NCBI RefSeq assembly: GCF_030444335.1
Contig: NZ_CP128595.1
Location: forward strand, 1,874,501-1,938,500
Direction: 5' to 3'
DNA: 64,000 nt
Source of the DNA: Polaribacter huanghezhanensis
GTDB lineage: Bacteria > Bacteroidota > Bacteroidia > Flavobacteriales > Flavobacteriaceae
Both the position numbers and the translations under genes were made by a program. Position 1 is the first letter of the stretch, and every line of letters begins with the position of its first letter. The notes below the pieces were generated by a model. That model ran no database searches, was not told where the DNA came from, and saw nothing but the letters and a program-made list of their open reading frames with translations. This document shows positions 23,511-32,194 of the stretch, one piece after another.

Positions 23511-24454
23511 AAAGAGGTAATTTTTAATAACTTTTGAGTGGAGTTATCGTATAAGAAATTGTATTTTTTTGCGCCACCTAAAAACGAAAAATCATCTCGC
23601 ATATTGGCGTAGGTATTTAATATTTGCTGTTGCACTTTTACACCAGTTTTATTTAATTTTACAGGAGAAAATGACGAAAAATAATCTTTTAAATCGGTTA
23701 CTTGTTTTCTGTATTGAAGATCGCCAAAACCATATTGATTTTCTTGTTGCAAAATTGCACTGACTAATTCCTCTTGCGAATTTAATTTAGAGTTTACAGC
23801 AATATCTAGAACGCTATTCTCTATTTTATTGAGTCCGTTTGAAATTGAAGGAAAACGTTGTAAATGTGCTAACAAGCTATCAATTAAATAAGTAAAAGTG
23901 GTGTTTTGTTGATATTGATAAACGTTTTGTAATTTTATTGGATCGTTAGAACAGTACAATTGCCACACATAATCTGCATATGCAATGTCGTCAATTGTTA
24001 ATTCTATTTTGTTTTTATAATGTTCTTTAAGTTGCTTTGCAGATAATTCTGACAAGCCAAGTAATTTGTTACTTCCTTTAACTTTCCCGCTACAAACCAA
24101 CGAGATTTTTCTTCCCTTTCTGTATTTTTTTAACCAGCTGATCACAGCAATCATATTTATTTGACAAAACAAATCATACTCGAACCACAACACAATTTCT
24201 TCTTGTGATTTTTGATTACATAAATTCCGATATTCTTTTAGTGTTAAATCTATAAATTGCTTTTTGGTAACTTTATATGATTGCTTTAGAAATTCGAATC
24301 TGGCTTTCCAAAAATGTTCACTACCAACGTGGACATTTGTTTTTCCTTCACATAACATCTCTCTCCACGTAATAAAATCTCCCTGAATGTTTAGTTTTTT
24401 TAAATAATTGGTAGTGCTATCGCCATTGGTGATGTGTAAAATTGAAGTTTTCAT
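23507..24454 (-). CDS. DUF1835 domain protein
   Basis: 315 residues. The N-terminal DUF1835 part (about 1-125) shows the pattern LHITNGDSTTNYLKKLNIQGDFITWREMLCEG, later WFEYDLFCQINMIAVISWL. A second, helix-rich part (about 130-315) has LTIDDIAYADYVWQLYCSNDP and ENQYGFGDLQYRKQVTDLKD. The family is found in many bacteria and its biochemical role is not established to my knowledge. It is the first gene of the unit with the nucleoside phosphorylase, which may hint at nucleotide-related metabolism. Confidence 0.82.
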   Translation of the reverse strand: MKTSILHITNGDSTTNYLKKLNIQGDFITWREMLCEGKTNVHVGSEHFWKARFEFLKQSYKVTKKQFIDLTLKEYRNLCNQKSQEEIVLWFEYDLFCQINMIAVISWLKKYRKGRKISLVCSGKVKGSNKLLGLSELSAKQLKEHYKNKIELTIDDIAYADYVWQLYCSNDPIKLQNVYQYQQNTTFTYLIDSLLAHLQRFPSISNGLNKIENSVLDIAVNSKLNSQEELVSAILQQENQYGFGDLQYRKQVTDLKDYFSSFSPVKLNKTGVKVQQQILNTYANMRDDFSFLGGAKKYNFLYDNSTQKLLKITSL

Positions 24455-24514
24455 AATTAAAAAACGAAGCTAAGTTTTATTTATTTTTTAGTTGCTATAC
24501 TTTAACGTTTTGTG

Positions 24515-24838
24515 TTAACCACCAACGCGTTTTACATTAAATCCTTTTTCTTTTAGCAGGGTCATTATTCGGTCTCTAAAATCACCCTGAATAATAATTT
24601 TATCATCTTTAAAACTTCCGCCAACAGAAAATTTGGTTTTAATTTCTTTGGCTAACATTTTAAAGTCTGATGTTGCTCCTGTATAGCCTTCTAAAATAGT
24701 GATTGGTTTTCCTTTTCGTTTTTCATATTTGCAAATTATTGGTTCGTTTTGTAACCAAATAGTTGATTTTTCTTCAACTTTTTCAGGAACTTCTACGTGC
24801 TCTGGAAATAGGTTTTTTAGTTGATCTTTTAAATCCAT
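24515..24838 (-). CDS. eIF1/SUI1 (YciH) family translation factor
   Basis: 107 residues. The C-terminal SUI1 domain shows EKRKGKPITILEGYTGATSDFKMLAKEIKTKFSVGGSFKDDKIIIQGDFRDRIMTLLKEKGF, including the conserved GGSxKD and IQGDxR. The bacterial proteins influence start-codon selection, though their exact role is debated. The frame opens at a TTG at 24853 inside the adjacent 48-bp palindrome; ATG 24838 (MDLKDQLKNLFPEH) is the better start. Confidence 0.92.
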   Translation of the reverse strand: MDLKDQLKNLFPEHVEVPEKVEEKSTIWLQNEPIICKYEKRKGKPITILEGYTGATSDFKMLAKEIKTKFSVGGSFKDDKIIIQGDFRDRIMTLLKEKGFNVKRVGG

Positions 24839-24850
24839 TTTTTCAATTGT

Positions 24851-24898
24851 CAATTATCAATAAACAATTATCAATTGATAATTGTTTATTGATAATTG
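24851..24898. repeat. Perfect 48-bp AT-rich palindrome
   Basis: The left arm CAATTATCAATAAACAATTA and the rest of the arm (TCAA) are mirrored without mismatch on the right (TTGA...TTTATTGATAATTG). The unit is made of the subrepeat ATTATCAAT/ATTGATAAT. It fills the gap between the stop of the oxygenase gene (24901) and the start of the SUI1 gene (24838), both on the minus strand. It may act as a terminator or block ribosome access in the RNA. Confidence 0.9.
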
Positions 24899-24900
24899 TA

Positions 24901-25848
24901 TTATTTTTTAAGTCCTAATTCTCTTAAACGCTCATCTAAAAACTCACCAGCTGTAATATTCTCAAACTGTTTTGGGTTTTCAGCATCAATACAACTTTCT
25001 AACACGTCTAACTTCATATCGCTAATTGGATGCATAAAAAACGGAATCGAATAACGCGATGTTCCCCAAAGTTCTTTTGGCGGATTTGTCACTCTATGAA
25101 TGGTAGATTTTAGTTTGTTGTTAGAATGACGCGACAACATATCTCCAACATTAATCATCAACTCATCTGGTTCAGCAATTGCGTCAATCCAATCTCCGTT
25201 GTGATTTTGTACTTGCAATCCTTTTCCTTGTGCACCCATTAATAAGGTAATCAAATTAATATCGCCATGAGCTGCAGCTCTTTCTGCACCTTTTGGCTCT
25301 GTTTTTATTGGTGGATAATGAATTGGACGTAAAATACTATTTCCGTTTTTGATGTACTTATCAAAATAAGTTTCTTCCAGTTCTAAATGTAACGCTAAAG
25401 AACGCAGCACAAATTTGGCTGTTTTTTCTAACATTTGATAGGCTTGTTTACCAACTTCATTGAATTTTGGCAACTCTTTTACAGCAACATTTGCTGGATA
25501 TTCTTCCGCATATTTTGAGTCTCTATCTACATATTGACCAAAATGCCAAAACTCTTTTAAATCTCCTTCTTTTTTACCTTTAGCAGATTCTTTTCCAAAA
25601 GAAACATAACCTCGTTGTCCGCCAATTCCTGGTATTTCATACGATTCTTTTACATCTTCCGATAAATCAAAGAAATTTTTAATTTCAGCGTACAAATCAG
25701 CTACTAATTTATCGTCTAAAAAATGACCTTTTAATGCAACAAAACCAATGTTTTCGTAAGCATGTCCAATTTCTTTTATAAACTGTTGTTTTTTCTTAGG
25801 ATCATCCGATAAAAAATCGGACAAATTAACACTAGGTATGTTATTCAT
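24901..25848 (-). CDS. Isopenicillin N synthase-like 2-oxoglutarate/Fe(II) oxygenase
   Basis: 315 residues. The double-stranded beta-helix core has iron ligands His and Asp in AAHGDINLITLL and the distal His in KSTIHRVTNP, and the 2-oxoglutarate-binding Arg-x-Ser in TSRYSIPFFMHP. The N-terminal helix-rich part has ENIGFVALKGH, typical of the plant-like DIOX_N domain. It should hydroxylate or desaturate a small molecule, but the substrate cannot be read from sequence. It lies 63 bp from the next minus-strand gene, so it may have its own promoter. Confidence 0.9.
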   Translation of the reverse strand: MNNIPSVNLSDFLSDDPKKKQQFIKEIGHAYENIGFVALKGHFLDDKLVADLYAEIKNFFDLSEDVKESYEIPGIGGQRGYVSFGKESAKGKKEGDLKEFWHFGQYVDRDSKYAEEYPANVAVKELPKFNEVGKQAYQMLEKTAKFVLRSLALHLELEETYFDKYIKNGNSILRPIHYPPIKTEPKGAERAAAHGDINLITLLMGAQGKGLQVQNHNGDWIDAIAEPDELMINVGDMLSRHSNNKLKSTIHRVTNPPKELWGTSRYSIPFFMHPISDMKLDVLESCIDAENPKQFENITAGEFLDERLRELGLKK

Positions 25849-25907
25849 TTTATATAAATTTTAATAAAGGGAGATAAAGTTAATAAAAACAAGGAATAAA
25901 CAAAGGA

Positions 25908-26594
25908 TTACTTGTTAATAAATGGAATTGTATAAGAAATGGTGTAATTAAAACCAAAGCCGGTTTCTGTTTCAAAAACTCTGTTAAAGCCTGGAACATA
26001 GAGTGTTTTGAAATTTGTTGGGTGTTTTAGGTTCAGCATAATTTTATACGAAAAACTAAACCCTAAAAATAGATTTTTAAAGGTTTCTACTTTAATTCCC
26101 ATAACAAACTCTGTCCAATGCGCATTTAAACCTTTTGTGGTTACTGGTGTTGAAATTGTATTTCCAGCAAAATAATCACTTCCGGTATTTGAATTATAAC
26201 TGTTTAAGGTTTGCTCAAAAGCACTTGTTGCATATCTAAATCCCACAAAGATTTCGTTGTTCATGTCTAGCCAATTTTCATAGGCATTGTAATTGACACC
26301 GATTTTATAAAACGAACCTTTTGAGGTTGAATTTGTGTAATCTTCAACCGTAATTTCTTCTTGAGTTCCAAATTCAGTTGCGATGTACCAATTTTTAGAA
26401 ATTCTATAATCTGCAACAAATTCTAATCCACTAGAATTTGAATCAATCATTCCCATAATTGGTTTGCTGATGTCAATTCCTAAACGCAAACCATAAGCGG
26501 TTTTAGTAGAAATAGAATCGTTGACTTCTTTTTCTTGAGCAAAGTTACTTAGCGAAGTAAGTATCAAACAAAAACTAATGAAATATTTGAACAT
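25908..26594 (-). CDS. DUF6048 outer-membrane-type protein
   Basis: 228 residues. A signal peptide (about 1-20, ending SNFAQ) and then alternating beta-strand pattern with aromatic ends (YRISKNWYIATEFG, YKIGVNYNAYENW, FNYTISYTIPF) suggest a small outer-membrane beta barrel. The best start is ATG 26594 (MFKYFISFCLIL); an upstream ATG at 26615 would add seven residues in front of a perfect signal peptide. The gene overlaps the end of the DUF6452 gene by 20 bp. The DUF6048/DUF6452 pairing next to RlmD is common in Flavobacteriia. Confidence 0.85.
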   Translation of the reverse strand: MFKYFISFCLILTSLSNFAQEKEVNDSISTKTAYGLRLGIDISKPIMGMIDSNSSGLEFVADYRISKNWYIATEFGTQEEITVEDYTNSTSKGSFYKIGVNYNAYENWLDMNNEIFVGFRYATSAFEQTLNSYNSNTGSDYFAGNTISTPVTTKGLNAHWTEFVMGIKVETFKNLFLGFSFSYKIMLNLKHPTNFKTLYVPGFNRVFETETGFGFNYTISYTIPFINK

Positions 26595-27057
26595 GTGCTT
26601 TGGTTTGAGTATCAATTGTTGTTAAAGAAGTTGGTGTAAAAGACTGAATCCAATTATTAGTAGAAGTCATTGTTACATTGTTAAAAATGGTTTTAAAACC
26701 ACAAGAACGCGAAACATATTCTTCTGTTGTTGTGTAGTTGATGGTAAAAGTATCGGTAATATTATTTGCTGTATTTCCATCAATTGTATTCATTTTAAAA
26801 TGATAAATAGTTTGAGTGGAATTGATGTTTAACGGAATTGCAACAGAATCTAATGCAACACTTTTATAATTTAATATCGTATCCTTTCCGTTGGCCCAAA
26901 TAGACAAACGTGCTACCTTTTTTACTGTCGTTGGATTTGCAGCGTCGTAAAAACGCAATACTAATTTTGGAGTTGTTGGCAATAAACAAATATCATCTTT
27001 TTCGCAAGCGGAAAACAACAAGGATAAAAAGAGGATGTATAAAAAAGGTTTTTTCAT
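26575..27057 (-). CDS. DUF6452 lipoprotein
   Basis: 160 residues with a lipoprotein signal (LLFSAC, Cys18). The mature part starts EKDDICLLPTTPKLVLRFYDAANPTTVKKV, the DUF6452 pattern, and has later CGFKTIFNNV. It probably works with the overlapping DUF6048 gene in the outer membrane (inference from constant pairing). No enzyme motif is present. Confidence 0.85.
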   Translation of the reverse strand: MKKPFLYILFLSLLFSACEKDDICLLPTTPKLVLRFYDAANPTTVKKVARLSIWANGKDTILNYKSVALDSVAIPLNINSTQTIYHFKMNTIDGNTANNITDTFTINYTTTEEYVSRSCGFKTIFNNVTMTSTNNWIQSFTPTSLTTIDTQTKAHVQIFH

Positions 27058-27074
27058 TTAATTATGAGTGTATT

Positions 27075-27114
27075 CGTTTATGCGTTTATGCGTTTATGCG
27101 TTTATTTGTTTATG
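27075..27114. repeat. CGTTTATG tandem array
   Basis: CGTTTATG is repeated three times from 27075, then a variant CGTTTATTTGTTTATG. Related units in inverse orientation (AACAAATAAACGAATAAACC at about 27486, and AAACAAATAAACGTTAACC at about 27526) lie on the other side of the four-helix-bundle gene. The pair of arrays brackets that gene. Confidence 0.8.
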
Positions 27115-27472
27115 GGTTTAGTTGCGTTTTTCTTAACCCATTTAGCATGTTTGTAATTTTTTCTAATTTTTCTCGGACTAAAATATAATCTTTTTCAGAA
27201 ACAAAGTTCAATTCTTTAGAAATTATGATTTGATTTAACACTTCCATTGCAGAACTAAATGCAATTGTTGTAAAATGAGCTTTGTCTTTCGTTGTTTTTC
27301 TCGATGTACCTTCTGCTAAATTTGAAGCAATAGATACAGATGCTCTTCTTAATTGACTAATTAATCCAAATTTTTCATTAGACGGAAAACCTTTTGTGAT
27401 TTTATATATCTCGATTATTAGGTTTTTTGATTCTTGCCAGACAATTAATTTTTCAAATGAATATATTTTCAT
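27110..27472 (-). CDS. Four-helix-bundle protein (S23/23S-IVS family)
   Basis: 120 residues. Pattern SFEKLIVWQESKNLIIEIYKITKGFPSNEKFGLISQLRRASVSIASNLAEGTSR is the family signature, first seen in proteins encoded in 23S rRNA intervening sequences. Start is ATG 27472 (MKIYSFEKL); the ATG at 27490 would lie within the flanking simple repeats. Genes of this family move between sites and are often bracketed by short repeats, as here. The function is unknown. Confidence 0.9.
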   Translation of the reverse strand: MKIYSFEKLIVWQESKNLIIEIYKITKGFPSNEKFGLISQLRRASVSIASNLAEGTSRKTTKDKAHFTTIAFSSAMEVLNQIIISKELNFVSEKDYILVREKLEKITNMLNGLRKTQLNP

Positions 27473-27537
27473 AGCGTCTTTTTTTAACAAATAAACGAAT
27501 AAACCATTTAATCCTACATTTACTAAACAAATAAACG

Positions 27538-28992
27538 TTAACCTTTCTCAAACAACACCACAGTTTCTATATGAGAAGTATGTGGAAATTGATCTACCAA
27601 ACTAATTTTTTTAATTTGATAACCAGCTTCTCTCAACAGTTCTGCATCTCTTGCTTGTGTTGCGGGATTACAAGAAACATACACCATTCTGTCTGCATTT
27701 AAATAGATGATTTTCTGTAATGTTTTTGGTGCAATTCCTGCTCTTGCAGGATCTAAAATAATGGTTTTTATTTTTCCTTTATATGCTGGATGTGCGGTTA
27801 AAAACTTACCAACATCTGCAGCATAAAATTGCAATCCGTTAATGTTATTTCTTTTGGCATTTTCTTTTGCATCTTCAATAGCGGAAGCCACAATATCTAC
27901 ACCAACAATTTTTGCATTATCACTTTTAGAAGCTACAATTTGTCCGATGGTTCCGGTTCCACAAAACAAGTCCATTACTACAGTATTGTCAACTTTTGAT
28001 TTGTCTTCTAACACATATTCTACCACTTTATTGTACAACTTTTCTGCACATTTTGGATTTGTTTGAAAAAAACTTTTCATGCTGATTTCAAAGTTCAATC
28101 CTAATAATTCTTCTACAATTTTATCTTTTCCGTACACCAATTCTAAACTACCAGAAGTGGCAATTGTTCTGTCGCCAGTTTCATCGTTTATGGTATGTAA
28201 TAATCCAGCAACTCTATCTCCAAATAATTCAACTAAAAATGCTGCAAATTTCTGTAAATCGAACTTTTCTAATTCGGGTGAAGTTGTCACCAAATTGAAC
28301 AATAATTCGTTTGTTTTGAATGATTTCCGAACAACAAAATACCTAAAAAAACCTTCTCTTTTTGGTCCATGCCAAGGTTCTAAACCTGTTTCTTCACAAT
28401 ATTTTCTGATGTCTTTTAAATGGTCTTCTAGTTGTTTGTCAAACAGTCCAGAATCTTTTTCTAAATTATCTCCCATCCACCAAACTCCACGTCTTTTAAA
28501 GCCTAAAGTAAACTCGTCTTTATCGTGCTTTGCAACTCTATCGTAACCAATGGCAGAAAAACCATATTCCATTTTATTTCTGTAATGAAATACATTTGGA
28601 GACGTTACAAATTCGTCAAATAAATCTTCAATATTATCTACTTTTCCGATTCGTTTAAATAAAGATAGCGTGCTTTCCTTTTTATATTGATGTTGTAAAT
28701 CGATTGGTAATTTGATATAAGGTGCGCCCGGAATATCTTGAAACGGAACTTCAACTTCATTTTCTGAAGGCTCTATAACATCAATTAATTTTGCTTCAGC
28801 ATATTTTTTGCTCGATTTCTGAATCTGAGCCTTCACCAATTGTCCAGGTAATGTATTGGGAACAAAAATAACAAAACTTCCTTCTTCAGATTTTATTCTT
28901 GCAATTCCTTTTCCACCAAAGGCATAATCTTCGATTTTTAATTCTAAAACCTGATTTTTCTTCACAAATTTATTTCGTTCTCTACGTGGCAT
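27538..28992 (-). CDS. rlmD: 23S rRNA (uracil-5-)-methyltransferase RlmD
   Basis: 484 residues. An N-terminal TRAM domain (VLELKIEDYAFGGKGIARI) is followed by the SAM-dependent methyltransferase with DLFCGTGTIGQ, ILDPARAGIAPK and the catalytic Cys in YVSCNPATQARD. It forms m5U in 23S rRNA, or in tRNA if TrmA-like; the TRAM domain supports the RlmD/RumA group. Start is ATG 28992 (MPRRERNKF); a longer frame to 29091 runs through a dispersed repeat (TTACAGGTTTT..AAACCTCTGAGG) and is unlikely to be translated. Confidence 0.93.
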   Translation of the reverse strand: MPRRERNKFVKKNQVLELKIEDYAFGGKGIARIKSEEGSFVIFVPNTLPGQLVKAQIQKSSKKYAEAKLIDVIEPSENEVEVPFQDIPGAPYIKLPIDLQHQYKKESTLSLFKRIGKVDNIEDLFDEFVTSPNVFHYRNKMEYGFSAIGYDRVAKHDKDEFTLGFKRRGVWWMGDNLEKDSGLFDKQLEDHLKDIRKYCEETGLEPWHGPKREGFFRYFVVRKSFKTNELLFNLVTTSPELEKFDLQKFAAFLVELFGDRVAGLLHTINDETGDRTIATSGSLELVYGKDKIVEELLGLNFEISMKSFFQTNPKCAEKLYNKVVEYVLEDKSKVDNTVVMDLFCGTGTIGQIVASKSDNAKIVGVDIVASAIEDAKENAKRNNINGLQFYAADVGKFLTAHPAYKGKIKTIILDPARAGIAPKTLQKIIYLNADRMVYVSCNPATQARDAELLREAGYQIKKISLVDQFPHTSHIETVVLFEKG

Positions 28993-29126
28993 TCTAAGTA
29001 TTTTATGGTTCGCAAAATTAGGAAAAGTTATTGATAATAACCTTACAGGTTTTAAAAACCTCTGAGGTTTTATTTTGGAATCTAAAGACAACTTTTACCT
29101 CATTTTTTAAGTAATGTTTGCTATTT

Positions 29127-29211
29127 GCGTTAGGGATTGAACGGTTTGTTTGAGCTCTTACGCTTTTTGGCGTGAAGCGAGTAGTGAAAGCCCGACCTTT
29201 AGGGAACGCCC
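29127..29211. repeat. Dispersed hairpin repeat GCGTTAGGGATTG...GGGAACGCCC
   Basis: The ends GCGTTAGGGATTG (29127-29139) and AAAGCCCGACC..GGGAACGCCC (to 29211) bracket a variable middle with CTTACGC..GCGTGAAG pairing. A second copy in the other orientation, interrupted by another repeat, lies at 62030-62196. The region 29092-29318 holds only this repeat and the promoter of the sigma-factor gene. Confidence 0.8.
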
Positions 29212-29318
29212 ATATTCTAAATAATGAAAAAAACGATCTGTATAATTAGATTATCTTTAAAAGTTAAAAATAAAATGAACCTTTTTTAAGATGGTACGTC
29301 TATAAGATGTAATTAATT

Positions 29319-29882
29319 ATGAAGGATACAACTATTTTGTCAGATTGTGAATTGGTATTGGAGTATCAATCAGGAAATAGAGCAGCACTTTCTGGTTTGG
29401 TTAAAAAATGGCATATTCCGTTTTGTAAACTTGCTTATTGGTATGTAAAAGATGCTGATGTTGCGAAAGATATAGTCCAAGAAAGTTGGGTGATTATTTT
29501 TAAAAAACTAGACACATTAAAAAACCCGAAGCAATTTAAAAGCTGGAGTATAAGCATTGTAAACAGAAAAGCAATTGATTGGATTAGAGCAAATAAAAGA
29601 GAAAGCAATAAACTGAACACCTTTTATAACGAAAAAGACAAAAGCAATACGATTGATGAATCAGAAGAACAAAAAACAAAATTAATATCCATTTTAAAAA
29701 TTGAAATGGATGTATTGCCAACCAATCAAAAAATGATAATCAAATTATTTTACACAGAGAATTATTCGTTACAACAAATAAGTGAAGCATTAAAGATTTC
29801 AGTTGGTACCGCAAAATCGAGATTGTTTCACGCAAGAGAAAAATTAAAAAAATCATTAAAACATAAATATCATGAAGAATAA
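29319..29882 (+). CDS. ECF-type RNA polymerase sigma factor
   Basis: 187 residues. Region 2 (about 18-85) includes AYWYVKDADVAKDIVQESWVIIFKKL for core binding and -10 recognition. Region 4 (about 130-182) has the helix-turn-helix YSLQQISEALKISVGTAKSRLFHAREKLKK. It overlaps by 11 bp a small membrane protein that probably modulates it. The regulon is not predictable here. Confidence 0.92.
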   Translation: MKDTTILSDCELVLEYQSGNRAALSGLVKKWHIPFCKLAYWYVKDADVAKDIVQESWVIIFKKLDTLKNPKQFKSWSISIVNRKAIDWIRANKRESNKLNTFYNEKDKSNTIDESEEQKTKLISILKIEMDVLPTNQKMIIKLFYTENYSLQQISEALKISVGTAKSRLFHAREKLKKSLKHKYHEE

Positions 29883-30249
29883 CACAGAAGAAATAGATAA
29901 ATTGATAAAGGAAACCTTATCGCAAGAAGAAGCAAAGTTTTACGATGAATTAGAACAACAAACTATTTTTGAAATGATTGGCGGATTGTTTCAAGGAAAA
30001 AATAAATGGATCATGTTTCTAATGAACTTTATGACGTTGGTTTTCTTCGGATTGTTTGTGTATTGTACCGTTCAGTTTTTTAATACCACAGCTACAAACG
30101 AACTTATTAAATGGGGAGTTGGCGGATTGGTTTTCTTATTCGGAGTTAGCATGTTAAAGATTTTTGCTTGGATGCAAATGGATAAAAATGCACTACTTAG
30201 AGAGCTTAAACGATTGGAATTATTGATTACATACGCTTCTTCAAAATAA
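29872..30249 (+). CDS. Two-helix membrane protein, putative sigma-factor partner (DUF6768-like)
   Basis: 125 residues. The N-terminal soluble part (about 1-40) is helical (EEIDKLIKETLSQEEAKFYDELEQQTIF). Two membrane helices follow (about 46-66 and 78-98), then a charged helix (NALLRELKRLELLIT). The start ATG overlaps the sigma gene stop region, a sign of translational coupling. An anti-sigma role is inferred from position only; it lacks the ZAS zinc motif. It may belong to DUF6768. Confidence 0.75.
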   Translation: MKNNTEEIDKLIKETLSQEEAKFYDELEQQTIFEMIGGLFQGKNKWIMFLMNFMTLVFFGLFVYCTVQFFNTTATNELIKWGVGGLVFLFGVSMLKIFAWMQMDKNALLRELKRLELLITYASSK

Positions 30250-30269
30250 ATAGAAAAGGCATTAAAAAA

Positions 30270-30299
30270 ACCTCACAGATTTCTAAAATTTGTGAGGTC
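30270..30299 (+). terminator. Hairpin after the sigma-factor operon
   Basis: ACCTCACAGATTT-ctaaa-ATTTGTGAGGT, a strong hairpin. It also looks like a member of the CCTnACAGGTTTT repeat group seen near 29045, so it may be a repeat that serves as a terminator. Confidence 0.65.
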
Positions 30300-30353
30300 T
30301 ATTAATACTTATTCGTTTTTCTTAATAATTTTTATTTCAAGATATAATTTTAC

Positions 30354-30465
30354 TACTTTTGTATAACTTCGGGGATGATTTCTTTCCCACGCTGAATTTT
30401 CGAAACTTTCGAAAGGATAAAGGTAGATAAGGAATGGTTATTATATAAATTTAAAAGTATTAAAA
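30354..30465 (+). promoter_or_regulatory. Promoter and structured leader of rocD
   Basis: Consensus -7 box TACTTTTG (30354-30361), then about 95 nt of leader that is less AT-rich than its surroundings: CTTCGGGGATGATTTC, CCCACGCTGAATTTTCG, a TTTCGAAAC-TTTCGAAAG hairpin and GGATAAAGGTAGATAAGGAA. The length and structure suggest control at RNA level, but I do not recognise a known riboswitch. Confidence 0.5.
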
Positions 30466-31710
30466 ATGGCTGTTTTAGACCAATTAACTTCGCAACAAGC
30501 GATCGATTTAGAAAACAAGTACGGAGCGCACAATTACCATCCACTTCCTGTGGTATTGAGTAAAGGAGAAGGCGTGTATGTTTGGGATGTAGAAGGTAAA
30601 AAGTATTATGATTTTTTATCAGCATATTCCGCAGTAAACCAAGGACATTGTCACCCAAAAATTGTTGGCGCAATGGTACAACAAGCGCAAACATTAACTT
30701 TAACTTCAAGAGCATTTTATAATGACATGCTTGGAAAGTACGAGAAATTTGCAGCAGAATTATTTGGTTTTGACAAATTATTACCAATGAATACTGGAGC
30801 AGAAGCTGTAGAAACAGCATTGAAAATCTCTAGAAAATGGGCGTATGAAGTAAAAGGAATTGCAGAAAATGAAGCAGAAATTATTGTGTGTGAAAACAAT
30901 TTTCACGGAAGAACAACTACCATTATTTCTTTTTCAAATGATCCTGTAGCTCGCAAAAATTTTGGCCCATATACTGATGGATTTATCAAAATTGAATATG
31001 ATAATTTACAAGCTTTAGAAGAAACGTTAAACTCAAGCAAAAATATTGCAGCATTTTTAGTAGAACCAATTCAAGGTGAAGCTGGCGTGTATGTTCCTTC
31101 TGAAGGATATTTAACAAAAGCAAAAGCCTTGTGTACAAAACACAATGTATTGTTTATTGCCGATGAAGTGCAAACAGGAATTGCAAGAACGGGTAAGATG
31201 TTAGCAGTAGATCACGAAAATGTGCAACCAGATATTTTAATTCTTGGAAAAGCACTTTCTGGCGGCGCGTATCCAGTTTCTGGTGTGTTGGCAAATGATA
31301 CTATTATGAATGTGATACAACCAGGAAATCACGGTTCTACTTTTGGAGGAAATCCGATTGCTGCGGCGGTAGCAATTGCTGCTTTAGAGGTTGTACAAGA
31401 AGAAAATTTAGCAGAAAATGCTGAGGCTTTAGGACAGATTTTTAGAGCTGAATTGTCTGAATTTGCAAAAGAATGTGATTTGGTACTTTCTGTAAGGGGA
31501 AAAGGATTGTTAAATGCAGTGTTGATTAATGATACAGAAGATAGCTCAACCGCTTGGGATATTTGTATGAAACTAAGAGACAACGGATTGTTAGCTAAAC
31601 CAACACATGGGAATATCATTCGTTTTGCGCCACCTTTGGTAATGACAGAAGAACAATTGATGGATTGTATTTCTATTATTAAAAAAACAATATCAGAATT
31701 TAAAAAATAA
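30466..31710 (+). CDS. rocD: Ornithine aminotransferase
   Basis: 414 residues, a class III aminotransferase. It has the OAT-type N-terminus [22 protein letters not shown], the pyridoxal-phosphate Lys in [16 protein letters not shown], the carboxylate-site [12 protein letters not shown] and [15 protein letters not shown]. It converts ornithine and 2-oxoglutarate to glutamate semialdehyde and glutamate, linking arginine and proline metabolism. It is followed 6 bp later by a DUF5362 membrane gene on the same strand. Confidence 0.96.
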   Translation: MAVLDQLTSQQAIDLENKYGAHNYHPLPVVLSKGEGVYVWDVEGKKYYDFLSAYSAVNQGHCHPKIVGAMVQQAQTLTLTSRAFYNDMLGKYEKFAAELFGFDKLLPMNTGAEAVETALKISRKWAYEVKGIAENEAEIIVCENNFHGRTTTIISFSNDPVARKNFGPYTDGFIKIEYDNLQALEETLNSSKNIAAFLVEPIQGEAGVYVPSEGYLTKAKALCTKHNVLFIADEVQTGIARTGKMLAVDHENVQPDILILGKALSGGAYPVSGVLANDTIMNVIQPGNHGSTFGGNPIAAAVAIAALEVVQEENLAENAEALGQIFRAELSEFAKECDLVLSVRGKGLLNAVLINDTEDSSTAWDICMKLRDNGLLAKPTHGNIIRFAPPLVMTEEQLMDCISIIKKTISEFKK

Positions 31711-31716
31711 ATAAGT

Positions 31717-32169
31717 ATGGAAGATCATTTAACTCAAAACACTAATTCAACTGGATTAAAATTAAACAATCAGGCGATTGATTTCTTAAAAGAAACAGCA
31801 AAATGGGCCAATTTTTTAGCGATTATGGGTTTTATAGGAATAGGTTTATTGGTGATAATAGCACTTTTTGCTGGGACACTTTTTGGTAGTTTGCCAGAGT
31901 CTAATGCTTATGCTGAAGTTGGTAGTGGGTTAATTATGCTCGTTTATTTATTAATGGCAGTTTTATATATTTTTCCGGTGTTGTATTTGTATCGTTTTGC
32001 CGATAAAATGAAAACAGCATTGGCAAGAAAAGATGAAGATGTTTTATCGGATGCACTTATGAATTTAAAATCTCATTATAAGTTTATTGGGATCTTAACA
32101 ATTGTAATGCTAGCTTTCTATGCTTTAGGAATTTTACTTGCTTTAATCGGCGGATTAGCAGCAATGTAA
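31717..32169 (+). CDS. DUF5362 family membrane protein
   Basis: 150 residues with three hydrophobic helices (about 30-55, 70-92, 118-142). The layout, a polar N-terminus with LNNQAIDFLKETAKWANFLAIMGFIGIG and a central LYRFADKMKTALARKDEDVLSDALMNLKSHYKFIGIL, matches the DUF5362 pattern. It lies 6 bp after rocD, so the genes are co-transcribed. Function is unknown. Confidence 0.8.
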   Translation: MEDHLTQNTNSTGLKLNNQAIDFLKETAKWANFLAIMGFIGIGLLVIIALFAGTLFGSLPESNAYAEVGSGLIMLVYLLMAVLYIFPVLYLYRFADKMKTALARKDEDVLSDALMNLKSHYKFIGILTIVMLAFYALGILLALIGGLAAM

Positions 32170-32194
32170 TTTTTCAATTTATGATATAAAAAAA

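Noticed and set aside
27075..27114. CRISPR array
   Set aside because: The 8-bp units are contiguous simple repeats without unique spacers.
28993..29091. N-terminal extension of RlmD
   Set aside because: The extra 33 codons run through a TTACAGGTTTT..AAACCTCTGAGG repeat and do not resemble the family; MPRRERNKF is the natural start.
29127..29211. tRNA gene
   Set aside because: The hairpin with a GGGATTG start looked tRNA-like, but no anticodon arm, T-arm consensus or CCA-compatible acceptor stem can be formed; it matches a dispersed repeat instead.
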